Source: Hofstenia miamia
Lineage: Eukaryota; Xenacoelomorpha; Acoela
Direction: 5' to 3'
Assembly (NCBI GenBank): GCA_004352715.1
Contig: SCFE01000087.1
Coordinates: forward strand, 1,595,310 to 1,659,309
Length of the DNA: 64,000 nt
Part shown: piece after piece, positions 33,858 through 44,115 of the stretch
How the letters are laid out: each line of letters begins with the position of its first letter
Position numbering within the stretch: position 1 is the first letter of the stretch
Notes under the pieces: model-generated
Told to the model about the DNA's origin: nothing
Database searches by the model: none
Seen by the model: only the letters and a program-made list of their open reading frames with translations
Translations under genes and position numbers: made by a program

Positions 33858-34547
33858 GAAAAATGCGTATAGCTCGAAAGCGGCAAATTTTGGCGAAATG
33901 TGGCAAAAATGAAAAAGTTAGCACGTTGAACAGACTTTGTCGCCGTGTGAATCAATTGACAGATACTTAGCTGGTGAAAATGCTACACATCATTCTTCAA
34001 CACAAAATTTTGAAATGCAAGCGAAACGCGATTTACTTGAATTTCTCTATGTCAACGACTCCACCAACCGTGAATATCTGTCGAAACGGGTGAAAATGCC
34101 ACCTCGTAGTTTCCGACGTAACATGAAAATCTTGGAAGAAAGGGGAACCTTGGAAAGAAAGAAAGGAAGCGGCCGACCTCTCCAAATTTCTGGCAATGAG
34201 AAAAAACGCTTATGTCAAATTGCGCTTAAATGTCCGTCGGCATCAACTCAAAATGTCTGTGATCGTTATAACGAGTTAGCTGGGACATCCGTCAGTAAAT
34301 CCACAGTTTTCCGAGCTCTGAAATCTCAACATGTAATTTTGCCAGCGGTAAGAAAAAATTTGATGGGTTCTATCCCGACGCGTTTGGGCCAGTGTCTTGA
34401 AAACGAAGGAAAATTTGTGGAGAAATGGACTGGGACTGAATAGGCAAGACAAAGACGCAACAGACTCATATTTTCTTATATTATTTTGTTTGCTCAATGC
34501 TTAGAAAAATCTATTATTTCAGCGGCCACTTTTTTTGAAGCAAGGTA
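33820..34547 (+). mobile_element. Tc1/mariner-type element with intact TIRs carrying only a DNA-binding gene
   Basis: Ends TACCTTGGTTAAAAAAAA then TGGCCGC (from 33820) and, inverted, TACCTTGCTTCAAAAAAA then GTGGCCGC (to 34547): about 30 bp at some 85 percent match, flanked by TA at 33818-33819 and 34548-34549. Length 728 bp. The only gene inside is the 143-codon helix-turn-helix frame. The layout equals an internally deleted transposon that kept its N-terminal coding half. Confidence 0.75.
34015..34443 (+). CDS. Tc1/mariner-type transposase N-terminal DNA-binding domain, stand-alone
   Basis: Start taken at the first ATG (34015, MQAKRDLLEFLY); the frame is open further upstream without an ATG. 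Residues about 1-45 form a helix-turn-helix (YLSKRVKMPPRSFRRNMKIL). Then GTLERKKGSGRPLQIS holds the basic GRP linker of paired-type Tc1 domains, and residues about 60-100 a second helix-turn-helix (CPSASTQNVCDRYNEL, VSKSTVFRALKSQ). The family's DDE catalytic domain (about 220 residues) is absent: the frame runs 40 unrelated codons more and stops at TAG 34441-34443. Such a product could bind transposon ends without cutting. That it is made, or represses anything, is inference. Confidence 0.65.
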   Translation: MQAKRDLLEFLYVNDSTNREYLSKRVKMPPRSFRRNMKILEERGTLERKKGSGRPLQISGNEKKRLCQIALKCPSASTQNVCDRYNELAGTSVSKSTVFRALKSQHVILPAVRKNLMGSIPTRLGQCLENEGKFVEKWTGTE

Positions 34548-35221
34548 TAGTTGCAAACCACGTCTCAAGTTTCACTCTTCATTCCGTATGATACAGATCT
34601 AATTATTGAACAAATGCTTTCAAGTAAGTCAGTAAAATTCTTATAGAAGCAGATACATAAACTTTCAATTCTTTGTAGTTTTTTACTACAGTTGAAAAGT
34701 TTTGAGTAATTTTCAAAGATTTCGTTTTGTTTGTTGCATAAATTAAGAATTCAGAAATCATGTTTAAATTTATTTGTTCTCTATTGCCTGACGCTTTTGC
34801 ATTTAACTTTTCGTGTTCTACAAATTCATTTACGACTTCTTTAGATTTTATTGAAATTTGACCAGCAACTGAGAATCCTGGAGCGGGTTAGGCAAAAACT
34901 TTGGACGCAGTGTTCTATGAACACATTCATAAACATTTTTACGAAGGCTTGTTCGAGAAAAATCGTGAATTATTCTAAGATATACTTTAGGCAAATTCTG
35001 ATGAGCATTTCATAAGTAATCTCGAATTTTTCTTACATTTTGTTTTAACATAATATACAGTCTTGCATAATATTTTAATGATATCTTTGAGGAACTTTGC
35101 GAGTTCTTCCAATTTTACTAACTTTCTTAGAAGCTAATGCATTTTTAAGTGTTCGCGATTTTATCATTTGAACTTATGGAAATGTTTGAACTCCGTTTTT
35201 TGAACACAGTTTCTTTGAATG
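34548..35221. other. Intergenic, nothing recognised
   Basis: AT-rich, no motif-bearing frame on either strand. Confidence 0.5.
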
Positions 35222-35397
35222 TACAGGGTGTCCAGGGTTTCCTGGTAAAAATAAAATGCCTGTAATTTCAGAAAAATCACTTTATATGAATATTTTCGAC
35301 TTTCTCCTACTTCTTGAATAAGGGGTATTTACTTTCTTCATTTCAGCTTTATTGTTACAACTGATTAGGAACAATATTTTTTCTTTAAAGAGGAGCA

Positions 35398-36540
35398 GTT
35401 AAGAAGAGAATGAGGAGGCTACATTGGGACACCCTGAGATGGGACAACTTACATATGGCTATTTGCCATGGGGAATGAAACTATTCTATTGAACGCCAAC
35501 TAGTGACGAAAATCTTTCGACAAAACTAAATTTGCGCAAATCATTTTTTTGAAGAAATTTTGGGCAAATGATATATTTGATGATAAGGAATTTTCTTTGA
35601 CAAAATTAAAATTAGCCAAATCATTTTCAGAAAAAGTTTTAATAATGACTTGTTTATTCACCATTAATTTAGACGCTATGGGGTGAAATTCATAACGTAC
35701 AAAATTACACATTACGTATTTTTCCTGGCTCATCCCCATCCAATAATGAAGTTACGACGAATATAATTAATGTTCTTTGAACTGTAGGTGAAATTCTGGA
35801 CATCAAAAGAAGACATATTTATTACTGCATTTTATATTTGCTTTAGGTAGATGTGTAGTCTGCAACTATGTATAGCGAATATAATAACACAGTATAAACA
35901 GTATATATATATATATATATCTATATATATGTATATATTGTATAAATCTTATGACATGTATAATTTTTTATAGAAAATGAACTTTTTTTATCATGCATGT
36001 AAATCAAATCTAAATTTCAAATACTTGTTCTCAAATTTGACAAATATTTTTCTACTTTGTATTTGAAAAACAAAATGTATATTTTACATACAACTTTAAC
36101 ATGAATATATTAGCGAAAATAAATGAAATTCAGCAAATATATTGGCAGCCTAAATAATATAAAGGCATGGAATGCATCAATGAATTATTTTCCTTAAATC
36201 ACAGTGTTGCATGTTTAACGCATTGATATAATGAACATGTCATAACAAACATCTTATCAAATACATCAGTTTGCCTAAATCCTAGAATTCAAAAAGTAAA
36301 AACATTTTCTGAAAATGATTTTGCTCATTTTAATTTTGTCAAAGAACCTTTCTTGGCATCAAATATATCACTTTGCCCAAATCCTAGAAATCAAAAATAA
36401 AAATTTCTTCAAAAATTGATTTGCGCAATTTAGTTTTGTCGAAAAAATTTCATCACTAGATGGCGTTCAATAGAATAGTTTCATTCCCCATGGCAAATAG
36501 CCATAGGTAGCCAATGTAGCCTCCTCATGCTCTTCTTAAC
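35398..36540. mobile_element. Fold-back element nested in the mariner-like transposon
   Basis: Long arms of about 250 bp: the left begins GTTAAGAAGAGAATGAGGAG (35398) and the right ends with its inverse CTCATGCTCTTCTTAAC (36540). Shared words along the arms include GGCTATTTGCCATGGGGAAT, ACTATTCTATTGAACGCCA and TTCGACAAAACTAAAT. The centre holds a (TA)n tract at about 35901-35940. No coding content; the 79-codon minus frame at 35500-35739 lies in an arm. It interrupts the host element's left half. Confidence 0.8.
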
Positions 36541-36689
36541 TACTAAGAAGACCATATATGTACTACCGTTTAACTGACTGTAATATCAAATATTTGCACT
36601 CCAACCTTAATATCCACTCAGTTTCACAATCATGCAAGTTGACTGATTATGTAATTTCTCTGCTCAAAGCAAGGCGAAAATAGTCATGA

Positions 36690-36974
36690 ACAATATTTCA
36701 GCAAGATAGAGTGAGGCCACATACTGTGCATCAAACCTTCCCGCTTCTCAACTCGAAGTTTCTTAGACTGGTAATTTCGCAAGGAGAGGAATTTGTTTGG
36801 CCAGCGGATTTACCCGATCTCACCAGTTCATTTTGCTTTCTGGGTTACTTCAAGGTCAGAATACACTGTCGAAACTTTGATGACGTACAGGATCTCAAAG
36901 TTGCCACCACGACGACTGTGAGAGAAATCCAACAAGAATTCTACAGATCGGCTGTTGAATCAATCATCATTTAG
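36690..36974 (+). pseudogene. mariner-like transposase C-terminal part
   Basis: Reads FQQDRVRPHTVHQTFPLLNS, the FQQDGAxxHTA block with the second catalytic Asp present. SKFLRLVISQGEEFVWPADL follows, then PDLTSSFCFLGYFKVRIHC where the family has PDLTPLDFFLWGYLK, so the third catalytic Asp is replaced and the Trp lost. FDDVQDLKVATTTTVREIQQ matches the closing ELKxxIRxEI helix. The frame is open for about 90 codons to a TAG. The N-terminal half is missing or hidden by the fold-back insertion. Catalytically dead. Confidence 0.8.
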
Positions 36975-37297
36975 GTCTTGAAGAGGATGGTGATGTGTTT
37001 GATGCATAGATTTCCTGATCATTGTATTTATATCCATTCCCTTAAATTTAAATTACTCATGATAGAAGAGATTATTTCAGTCAAGGATTTTTCGTTTTTC
37101 CTTCATTGATACTCGATGCGTAAAAAATGGTTTTTTTAAGTTTTTTAAATAAAAAATATTGTTCATAATCAGTTGTAACAGCAAAGCTGAAATGAAGAAA
37201 GTAAATTCTCCTCATTCAAGAAGTAGGAGAAATTCGACAATGTTTATATAAATTGATTTCCATTTGGTTTTTACTATAAAATCCTGGACACCCTATA

Positions 37298-37498
37298 TTT
37301 TAAAAGCCTTTCTGAACTTCTTTAGTGCTTGCTAAATAATTATTAGATAAATTAAATATAAAATATACTTACTTTAGGAGTATTAATTTGATTTTCAGAT
37401 TCTTTTACTGAAGAACTTTGACAATTATCGACGATTGTATCCTCAATTAACGCAAGAAAACTCTCATCGTCGCTACAACTGATTTTCATTACTGAATG

Positions 37499-37532
<34 letters not shown>

Positions 37533-38560
37533 TGGTGTAGTGCTAAAATTTTAACAAGTGGGGTTCTTTCAGAAATAAGCCATTCTGCATGTGGGCTCAG
37601 ATATGGCAGGCTAGTTACAATGTATTAACAATCATATTGTTTGCATTTGAGGGATGGCTATTATGTCTGTATGAGCAGAGATGGTCATTTGTCGAAAACT
37701 CTGACGCAAACCTGGCAAGTCATACGCAATTTTAGGCTTGACATTTACCTTTATGTCAATTTAGCTTATTTTTGGGCCATTTTATAGTCCTTGCCAAAAA
37801 ATGTATTCAGTGTTTTGGTTGTGGTAAACTTATAAAATTTATTCACTGAAAATATATGCAGAGTTTTGAAAGAGTAAAACGATACCAATGAATAATTTCA
37901 AAATAGAAATTTTATTTTTAGCACATTTTTCATAGTAATAAATCATTTATTCTTCATATGCAGCAAGTTGTGCAACAAATCAATCAACTCTTTCAAAGGG
38001 CATTTTCATGAAATGCATACTTTTGAAAATTATAATGCATGTAATGCACTTAGGTATTTAATTATAATATTTAAAATTCAAACAGATTTTTTCAAATATT
38101 CATGAAATTTTTTATGTGGCATAATATATATTTGAGTCTCAGCAATTGTTAATAATGGCTTTGCCATGCATTGGCTTTATCCATTTGCACACTTTATATG
38201 AATTTACCAACTTAATGAATACTTGCTAAGACATCCGTAGCCAAGGGGCTTAATGTGATAAACTACAAATGATAGATTAGGTACCTTCTGGACAATAAAT
38301 CTAAGAACAACAACAGATCGTAAAAATGATTTTTTTAAATATATTTTAGGATAATTATCAAATATAATGTTACTGAAAATTATCTAAATTTTGGGAGTTG
38401 TGAAGAACATCACAATTGAGGGATAATCATGGATTGATTGATTTTCGAATCAATATCAGCTATTTTCACAAGGCTTTCAATTAAAGGAATGCAGGCGCAC
38501 TTGATTTTAATGAGTTCTTTTTGTTTGAAATATGTTATATTGGTTGTACAATTTGTTGCA
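37298..38560. other. Intergenic with (TA)n tract
   Basis: (TA)n at 37502-37529 is followed by CAGTGGTGTAGTGCTAAAATT, which looks like a hAT-type end, but no partner end is visible. No gene recognised. Confidence 0.45.
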
Positions 38561-38757
38561 AATCTTTAGCTGTGGGATATATGAGATTGCCACATATGCA
38601 GTTAACGTGTACTGTACAATGTATGAGTTTATTAGTAAATATTTGTTGGAGATATTATTAGCTTTTCGAAAATTTAAAACTCCTGGATATCTTCCACTTC
38701 TTGGTTAAGAATTAAAATATATGCTACAATTTTAGTTCATTATTAAACTCAAAATAA

Positions 38758-39006
38758 AATAGGTATCCAAAATTTAGAAGCACTAAAAATTTAAAAGGGT
38801 CACATCCACATCTACATAAAAAAGAAATAATTGAAGTAGTTGATGATCGCATTTGCTTTAGAGTTTCTGACTCCTCCACATTAAGTATTGAGAGATTTTA
38901 TTTCAAAAAATCCGAATTTTCAAAGAAAAATACTAAAAATAATTCAATTTCTCAGTCACGTTCACCAATAATAGTGGCACTATCTCACGAGTTACAAATT
39001 TCCTAA
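38758..39006 (+). other. Open frame without ATG, unknown (repeated at 39940-40188)
   Basis: Eighty-two codons open between stops read NRYPKFRSTKNLKGSHPHLH, then IIEVVDDRICFRVSDSSTLS and SQSRSPIIVALSHELQIS. The residue mix looks more protein-like than surrounding frames, but I recognise no domain, and no splice acceptor better than AAAATAG precedes it. It could be an exon or a transposon scrap. Confidence 0.2.
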
Positions 39007-39230
39007 TAGATTTGGAAAAAATTGTTTGAAAATTTGGATAAACGAATGATCCTATTAATTCTAAATCAGTTTGTTTAATGTTAAGGAAAGTTGAAATTCC
39101 TCATCCATCTTATGAATGCATTTAGACCTCTTTGGTTGTTAATGTTACCCACAGGCTTGCTTTAGAATAGGAAAAAATATATATATTTATATAAATTTAG
39201 CAATTGAATGTAGCTTTTGACACTTAATAC

Positions 39231-39280
39231 TTTGGGGGCTGCGCCCCAAATAATTTTTAATAAGGAGGGCTCAGCCCTCC
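39231..39280. repeat. Tandem pair of GC-rich hairpins (copy at 40413-40462)
   Basis: TTTGGGGGCTGCGCCCCAAA (7-bp stem) is followed 13 bp later by GGAGGGCTCAGCCCTCC (7-bp stem, 3-nt loop), in otherwise about 75 percent AT sequence. In the merged assembly it lies about 400 bp before orphan gene copy B. The same pair at 40413-40462 is the contig-overlap copy. Confidence 0.8.
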
Positions 39281-40867
39281 TCCACAGCACAACTGATATA
39301 TATATATATATATTATGTATATATAATGAATTTTTAAAAGTTAACTTTAAATTTAAAGAGTTTTATAAAATCAATGTCTTCCACAACATACACGCNTAAT
39401 TTATTTTTGATAGTTAAGTTTTAGTAAATTAATTAATAGTTAATTTTTAATTTAATAAGAACTTCTGCACTAACATTTTTTGACAAAATCAGTTAAGGGG
39501 AAAAATGGAACAGGAGTTTTTTCTTTCAAATATTGTCAGATAACCGTCTACACAAGCAGACGTGCATATTGAACACTATTTCGTTCAAGTGACGAATGCG
39601 TCTTGTTAAAAATGTAACGTGCAAAACTTAATATTTGTTCACACAGAACTGAATCGGATTAATATTTCAGCAAAAATTAAATAGTTAAAATAAATTAACG
39701 ATTAATTGATATTCATATTCTGCAAACCTAATGTATATATANAATCTTTAGCTGTGGGATATATGAGATTGCCACATATGCAGTTAACGTGTACTGTACA
39801 ATGTATGAGTTTATTAGTAAATATTTGTTGGAGATATCATTAGCTTTTCGAAAATTTAAAACTCCTGGATATCTTCCACTTCTTGGTTAAGAATTAAAAT
39901 ATATGCTACAATTTTAGTTCATTATTAAACTCAAAATAAAATAGGTATCCAAAATTTAGAAGCACTAAAAATTTAAAAGGGTCACATCCACATCTACATA
40001 AAAAAGAAATAATTGAAGTAGTTGATGATCGCATTTGCTTTAGAGTTTCTGACTCCTCCACATTAAGTATTGAGAGATTTTATTTCAAAAAATCCGAATT
40101 TTCAAAGAAAAATACTAAAAATAATTCAATTTCTCAGTCACGTTCACCAATAATAGTGGCACTATCTCACGAGTTACAAATTTCCTAATAGATTTGGAAA
40201 AAATTGTTTGAAAATTTGGATAAACGAATGATCCTATTAATTCTAAATCAGTTTGTTTAATGTTAAGGAAAGTTGAAATTCCTCATCCATCTTATGAATG
40301 CATTTAGACCTCTTTGGTTGTTAATGTTACCCACAGGCTTGCTTTAGAATAGGAAAAAATATATATATTTATATAAATTTAGCAATTGAATGTAGCTTTT
40401 GACACTTAATACTTTGGGGGCTGCGCCCCAAATAATTTTTAATAAGGAGGGCTCAGCCCTCCTCCACAGCACAACTGATATATATATATATATCCTGTGT
40501 ATATATAATGAATTTTTAAAAGTTAACTTTAAATTTAAAGAGTTTTATAAAATCAATGTCTTCCACAACATACACGCTTTGATATGTTTAATAAATAATG
40601 TATTATGCAGTCATTGATTAATTAGAGACGGTGACAATAAGACGTAATTCTTATTAATGTATGGAATAACTTTTGATTTATTGGAAATATATTCTCAGAA
40701 ATCTATATCAAAGCTTCTTATATATTGAAAGAGTAGCGATCTTGGGTAGTTTTTGAACAAGCCATTTTTCTCTTATGGATATAATAGACATTGTCAATGA
40801 TCTGTCTATCTTTCTTGCTAATCGATTTTAAGATTGTAACAGATTCATAATTTTATAGTGTCTCCAA

Positions 40868-42757
40868 ATGCACCTTCTTTCGTCTGCTAGAATTTATAAT
40901 CTACCTGAAATTTTACTTCTAGTTTTCTTAGCGAAAGCAAGAATTCAGGATAGAAAGACTAAATCACGATTTCCGAACACGTTTGAATTCCAGCCCTATC
41001 TTTTGTGTGCTTCGCGGCTGCATCATCTGTTGCAAAAATCGAATCCATTCATTGCTTGCTATTTTGAAGGCATTGAAAGACTTTACAAGATGGATGAATT
41101 GGCAAATGGAAATTATTTTTTAAACAGAGCAGAATTTAAAATAACTTCTGTAGAATACTATGATGTCAGAAAAGTGAAGATTACTTTTATTCAACCTGTT
41201 CAGTCTCTTATTAATTTCACACTGATCGAATCTTTGTTTCAGTTAGAAAAGTTGCAACAGCACACTTCCTGGTACAGCGATTCAGGGATTTCCATCACAA
41301 AACATTTCTCGGTGTGGCTTTGGGACGAATATTCTGGGTATCTCAATGTACTTGGTCATCACATTCTTGATGATAAATTTGATAGTTTCAAGACTTGTGC
41401 GGTAGATGAAGCAGTATCAACTCCATATAAGACTAACGTCTATAACTATACGTTACTTCTTAGTTATAGACAAGCAACGTTTAGCGGAATTCTTAGAATT
41501 TGGATTTCAAATTTACCAAATAAGTATTTTTCGTTTACAGAAAATACTTTACGGAAAGTGGGTTACCCTCTTCCTAAAAATTTTTCCACAACAGTGAACT
41601 TCGAGTTTAAAAGCGCTGTGATTTTAACATGCAATGTCGGGAACGGTGTTAGCAGACGTGTATCCAATGAGAATTTTCCATTTTCAATGATACATGTTCA
41701 ATTGAGAGAGTTGTATCTACCTTCACCTCATAATATTTATACATTGCATCAGGAGGATTGCACTACCTTGCTATTTGTCAATTGGATATCTGGCTTAGAT
41801 CAAGTCTGTTATTCCAACACATTCAAAAATATTTACATTGTCCATGGTATATTATATAACGCCAAGCGAATTAGAAGAGTCACGGAAGATTACTTGTTAA
41901 ACAGTAAGCCATCATGCAAAATTGATCTTCACAGTTTTCCGTTTAGTATTTTCTGCTTTGATGTCAACCAGTTTTTGGAAATCAAATACGACAATCGAAA
42001 CGGCATTAATATTTCGAAAATCGATTTGCCGTTTCAAGTAGGAGGTGCTGTTACAACAATCGCAGCGACATTTTTAATGACTGGTTGCAGTAATGTTCAT
42101 ATATTTTACGTTAACGGAGATTGCACTCCAACTCTATGCAGTGATTTGGAAAACATTACATACAACTGCACACAGAATCAACAAAACGCTTCGTTTGTTG
42201 TTCTTAGATTTGTTCTTGAGGATTTTCCATGTGCAAATGTCTACTCTCTAGACTTGTTTGTAGATTTTCTTTCTGATCAAAATTTATTGATTAATAACAC
42301 TGGGTATTGCTTTTCAATCTCGATTGAAAAACGAAGCATTTTTTGTCAGACAGAAGAAAAGTTGGACATGAACATTATTGGAGAAGTTCATGAATTCCTT
42401 GTGTACACAGAAATGCGCAGTAAACTAGACTTCTGCCGCTTGAAAACCAATCCCTACCACAATGTTAAATTAGAAATTACAGGATATATAGATGAAGATT
42501 ATAAACTAGATATAGTGTATATAATATCAATATTAGCTGGGAGTACTTTTACATGTAGTTCATACACATTCCTGCATGTAATCAAATTATCGCAATATGG
42601 CAAAGTTGGATATGATTATAAGCAAACGCGGTCTTTTCCATGCAAATCTCAGCAGTCTTTAATTGCTTTGATGGATGTGGACGCAACAGGATTTGACGAC
42701 TTCCTTTGCACCCAAGGGAACATCGTGTACGTCTCTTTTAACAGATTAAATGCATGA
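40868..42757 (+). CDS. Orphan secreted cysteine-rich glycoprotein-like protein, copy B (629 aa, complete)
   Basis: Single open frame of 629 codons from ATG (an in-frame TAG lies nine bases upstream) to TGA. The first 30 residues hold a short hydrophobic core (ILLLVFLA) after a mildly basic start, a possible signal peptide. No other membrane segment is visible. About 19 cysteines are spread over the length, many in the second half (TLCSDLENITYNCTQ, DFPCANVYS, TGYCFSIS, FPCKSQQS). Eight N-glycosylation sequons occur (NFT, NYT, NFS, NIS, NIT, NCT, NAS, NNT). Alternating hydrophobic stretches suggest beta-rich extracellular domains, but no known family is recognised. An ATTAAA-type signal lies about 90 bp after the stop. 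Intact and intronless, with two close relatives in the window. Function unknown. Confidence 0.75.
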   Translation: MHLLSSARIYNLPEILLLVFLAKARIQDRKTKSRFPNTFEFQPYLLCASRLHHLLQKSNPFIACYFEGIERLYKMDELANGNYFLNRAEFKITSVEYYDVRKVKITFIQPVQSLINFTLIESLFQLEKLQQHTSWYSDSGISITKHFSVWLWDEYSGYLNVLGHHILDDKFDSFKTCAVDEAVSTPYKTNVYNYTLLLSYRQATFSGILRIWISNLPNKYFSFTENTLRKVGYPLPKNFSTTVNFEFKSAVILTCNVGNGVSRRVSNENFPFSMIHVQLRELYLPSPHNIYTLHQEDCTTLLFVNWISGLDQVCYSNTFKNIYIVHGILYNAKRIRRVTEDYLLNSKPSCKIDLHSFPFSIFCFDVNQFLEIKYDNRNGINISKIDLPFQVGGAVTTIAATFLMTGCSNVHIFYVNGDCTPTLCSDLENITYNCTQNQQNASFVVLRFVLEDFPCANVYSLDLFVDFLSDQNLLINNTGYCFSISIEKRSIFCQTEEKLDMNIIGEVHEFLVYTEMRSKLDFCRLKTNPYHNVKLEITGYIDEDYKLDIVYIISILAGSTFTCSSYTFLHVIKLSQYGKVGYDYKQTRSFPCKSQQSLIALMDVDATGFDDFLCTQGNIVYVSFNRLNA

Positions 42758-42992
42758 AAAAAACTTTGAACTTAGGACTGCAAGCTGCAACGTATTTCGT
42801 TTTTGAGTAGTCATTTATTTCATTTTACAATGCTGCTTTGTTGAAATTAAAGTTATTAAATATATAATTTAATGCAATGTACAGTCTATGTGTTGAAATG
42901 TGAATAACAAACAACGTGAATATTAAAACTAAAACGTATTACAAAATGAACTCTAAATGGATTGTATTTAATAAAAACCAACTGATTTGCTN

Positions 42993-43735
42993 AAATCGAT
43001 TTGCCGTTTCAAGTAGGAGGTGCTGTTACAACAATCGCAGCGACATTTTTAATGACTGGTTGCAGTAATGTTCATATATTTTACGTTAACGGAGATTGCA
43101 CTCCAACTCTATGCAGTGATTTGGAAAACATTACATACAACTGCACACAGAATCAACAAAACGCTTCGTTTGTTGTTCTTAGGTTTGTTCTTGAGGATTT
43201 TCCATGTGCAAATGTCTACTCTCTAGACTTGTTTGTAGATTTTCTTTCTGATCAAAATTTATTGATTAATAACACTGGGTATTGCTTTTCAATCTCGATT
43301 GAAAAACGAAGCATTTTTTGTCAGACAGAAGAAAAGTTGGACATGAACATTATTGGAGAAGTTCATGAATTCCTTGTGTACACAGAAATGCGCAGTAAAC
43401 TAGACTTCTGCCGCTTGAAAACCAATCCCTACCACAATGTTAAATTAGAAATTACAGGATATATAGATGAAGATTATAAACTAGATATAGTGTATATAAT
43501 ATCAATATTAGCTGGGAGTACTTTTACATGTAGTTCATACACATTCCTGCATGTAATCAAATTATCGCAATATGGCGAAGTTGGATATGATTATAAGCAA
43601 ACGCGGTCTTTTCCATGCAAATCTCAGCAGTCATTAATTGCTTTGATGGATGTGGACGCAACAGGATTTGACGACTTCCTTTGCACCCAAGGGAACATTT
43701 TGTACGTTTCTTTTAACAGATTAAATGCTTGAAAC
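42993..43735 (+). CDS. Orphan secreted protein, copy C (3' part only)
   Basis: Begins directly after the N at 42992, equivalent to codon 385 of copy B, and stays open for about 245 codons to TGA. It differs from copies A and B at a few bases (for example GGCGAAGTTGG for GGCAAAGTTGG, Lys to Glu). The 3' flank diverges at once after the stop and has its own AATAAA at 43788-43793, so this is a real paralogue or diverged allele, not a copy of the same contig. The 5' part lies in the unsequenced joint. Confidence 0.7.
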
Positions 43736-44115
43736 ATTATTTACTTCATTTTATCTTTATTGCTGCTTTATTGAAATTCAAGTGTGTAATAAATTTATTA
43801 TTCAATCTTATCCAATACATTTAACTCTTTTTTTGCCACACATTAAAAGGCTGTTATAATTTCTCTTGATTAAGAATTTTTATTGCCTTTATGATGTAAC
43901 ATACAGTCTAAAATTGTTTTTTATATTTTTTGTTTGCGTTAACATGGATGCCAGAATGGTAGTTTGAAGTACCGATGAGTCTTTAGTTGAAAATTTTTAA
44001 GAGAAACAACAAAATTGATGTTAGTTAGAGATCACTTTATTATTGTAAAGTACGATAGTTAAGAATACATTATCATTAAATAATATAATTTTTTCAAATT
44101 ATGGTATACTTTGAA
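43736..44115. other. 3' flank of copy C, nothing else recognised
   Basis: Polyadenylation signal AATAAA at 43788, then AT-rich DNA. Confidence 0.5.

Larger units (their letters stand above)
35224..37295 (+). mobile_element. mariner-like transposon with long terminal inverted repeats
   Basis: Ends CAGGGTGTCCAGGGTTT (35224) and, inverted, TAGGGTGTCCAGGATTT (to 37295), flanked by TA at 35222-35223 and 37296-37297. The inverted similarity continues for about 165 bp, strongest in CTCCTACTTCTTGAAT, ACTTTCTTCATTTCAGCTTT and TGTTACAACTGATTA. A 1.1-kb fold-back element is inserted just inside the left repeat. The transposase remnant lies before the right repeat. Confidence 0.85.
38561..40577. other. 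Contig joint: 835-bp direct repeat around a 345-bp contig
   Basis: 38561-39395 and 39743-40577 are the same sequence apart from a few bases. Ns at 39396 and 39742 bracket a 345-bp piece with no similarity to either side. Same arrangement as at 23277-24816, so most likely overlapping contig ends. Confidence 0.85.

Noticed and set aside
39231-39280. Intrinsic transcription terminators
   Set aside because: The GC hairpins lack a T-run in the right place, and the genome is eukaryotic.
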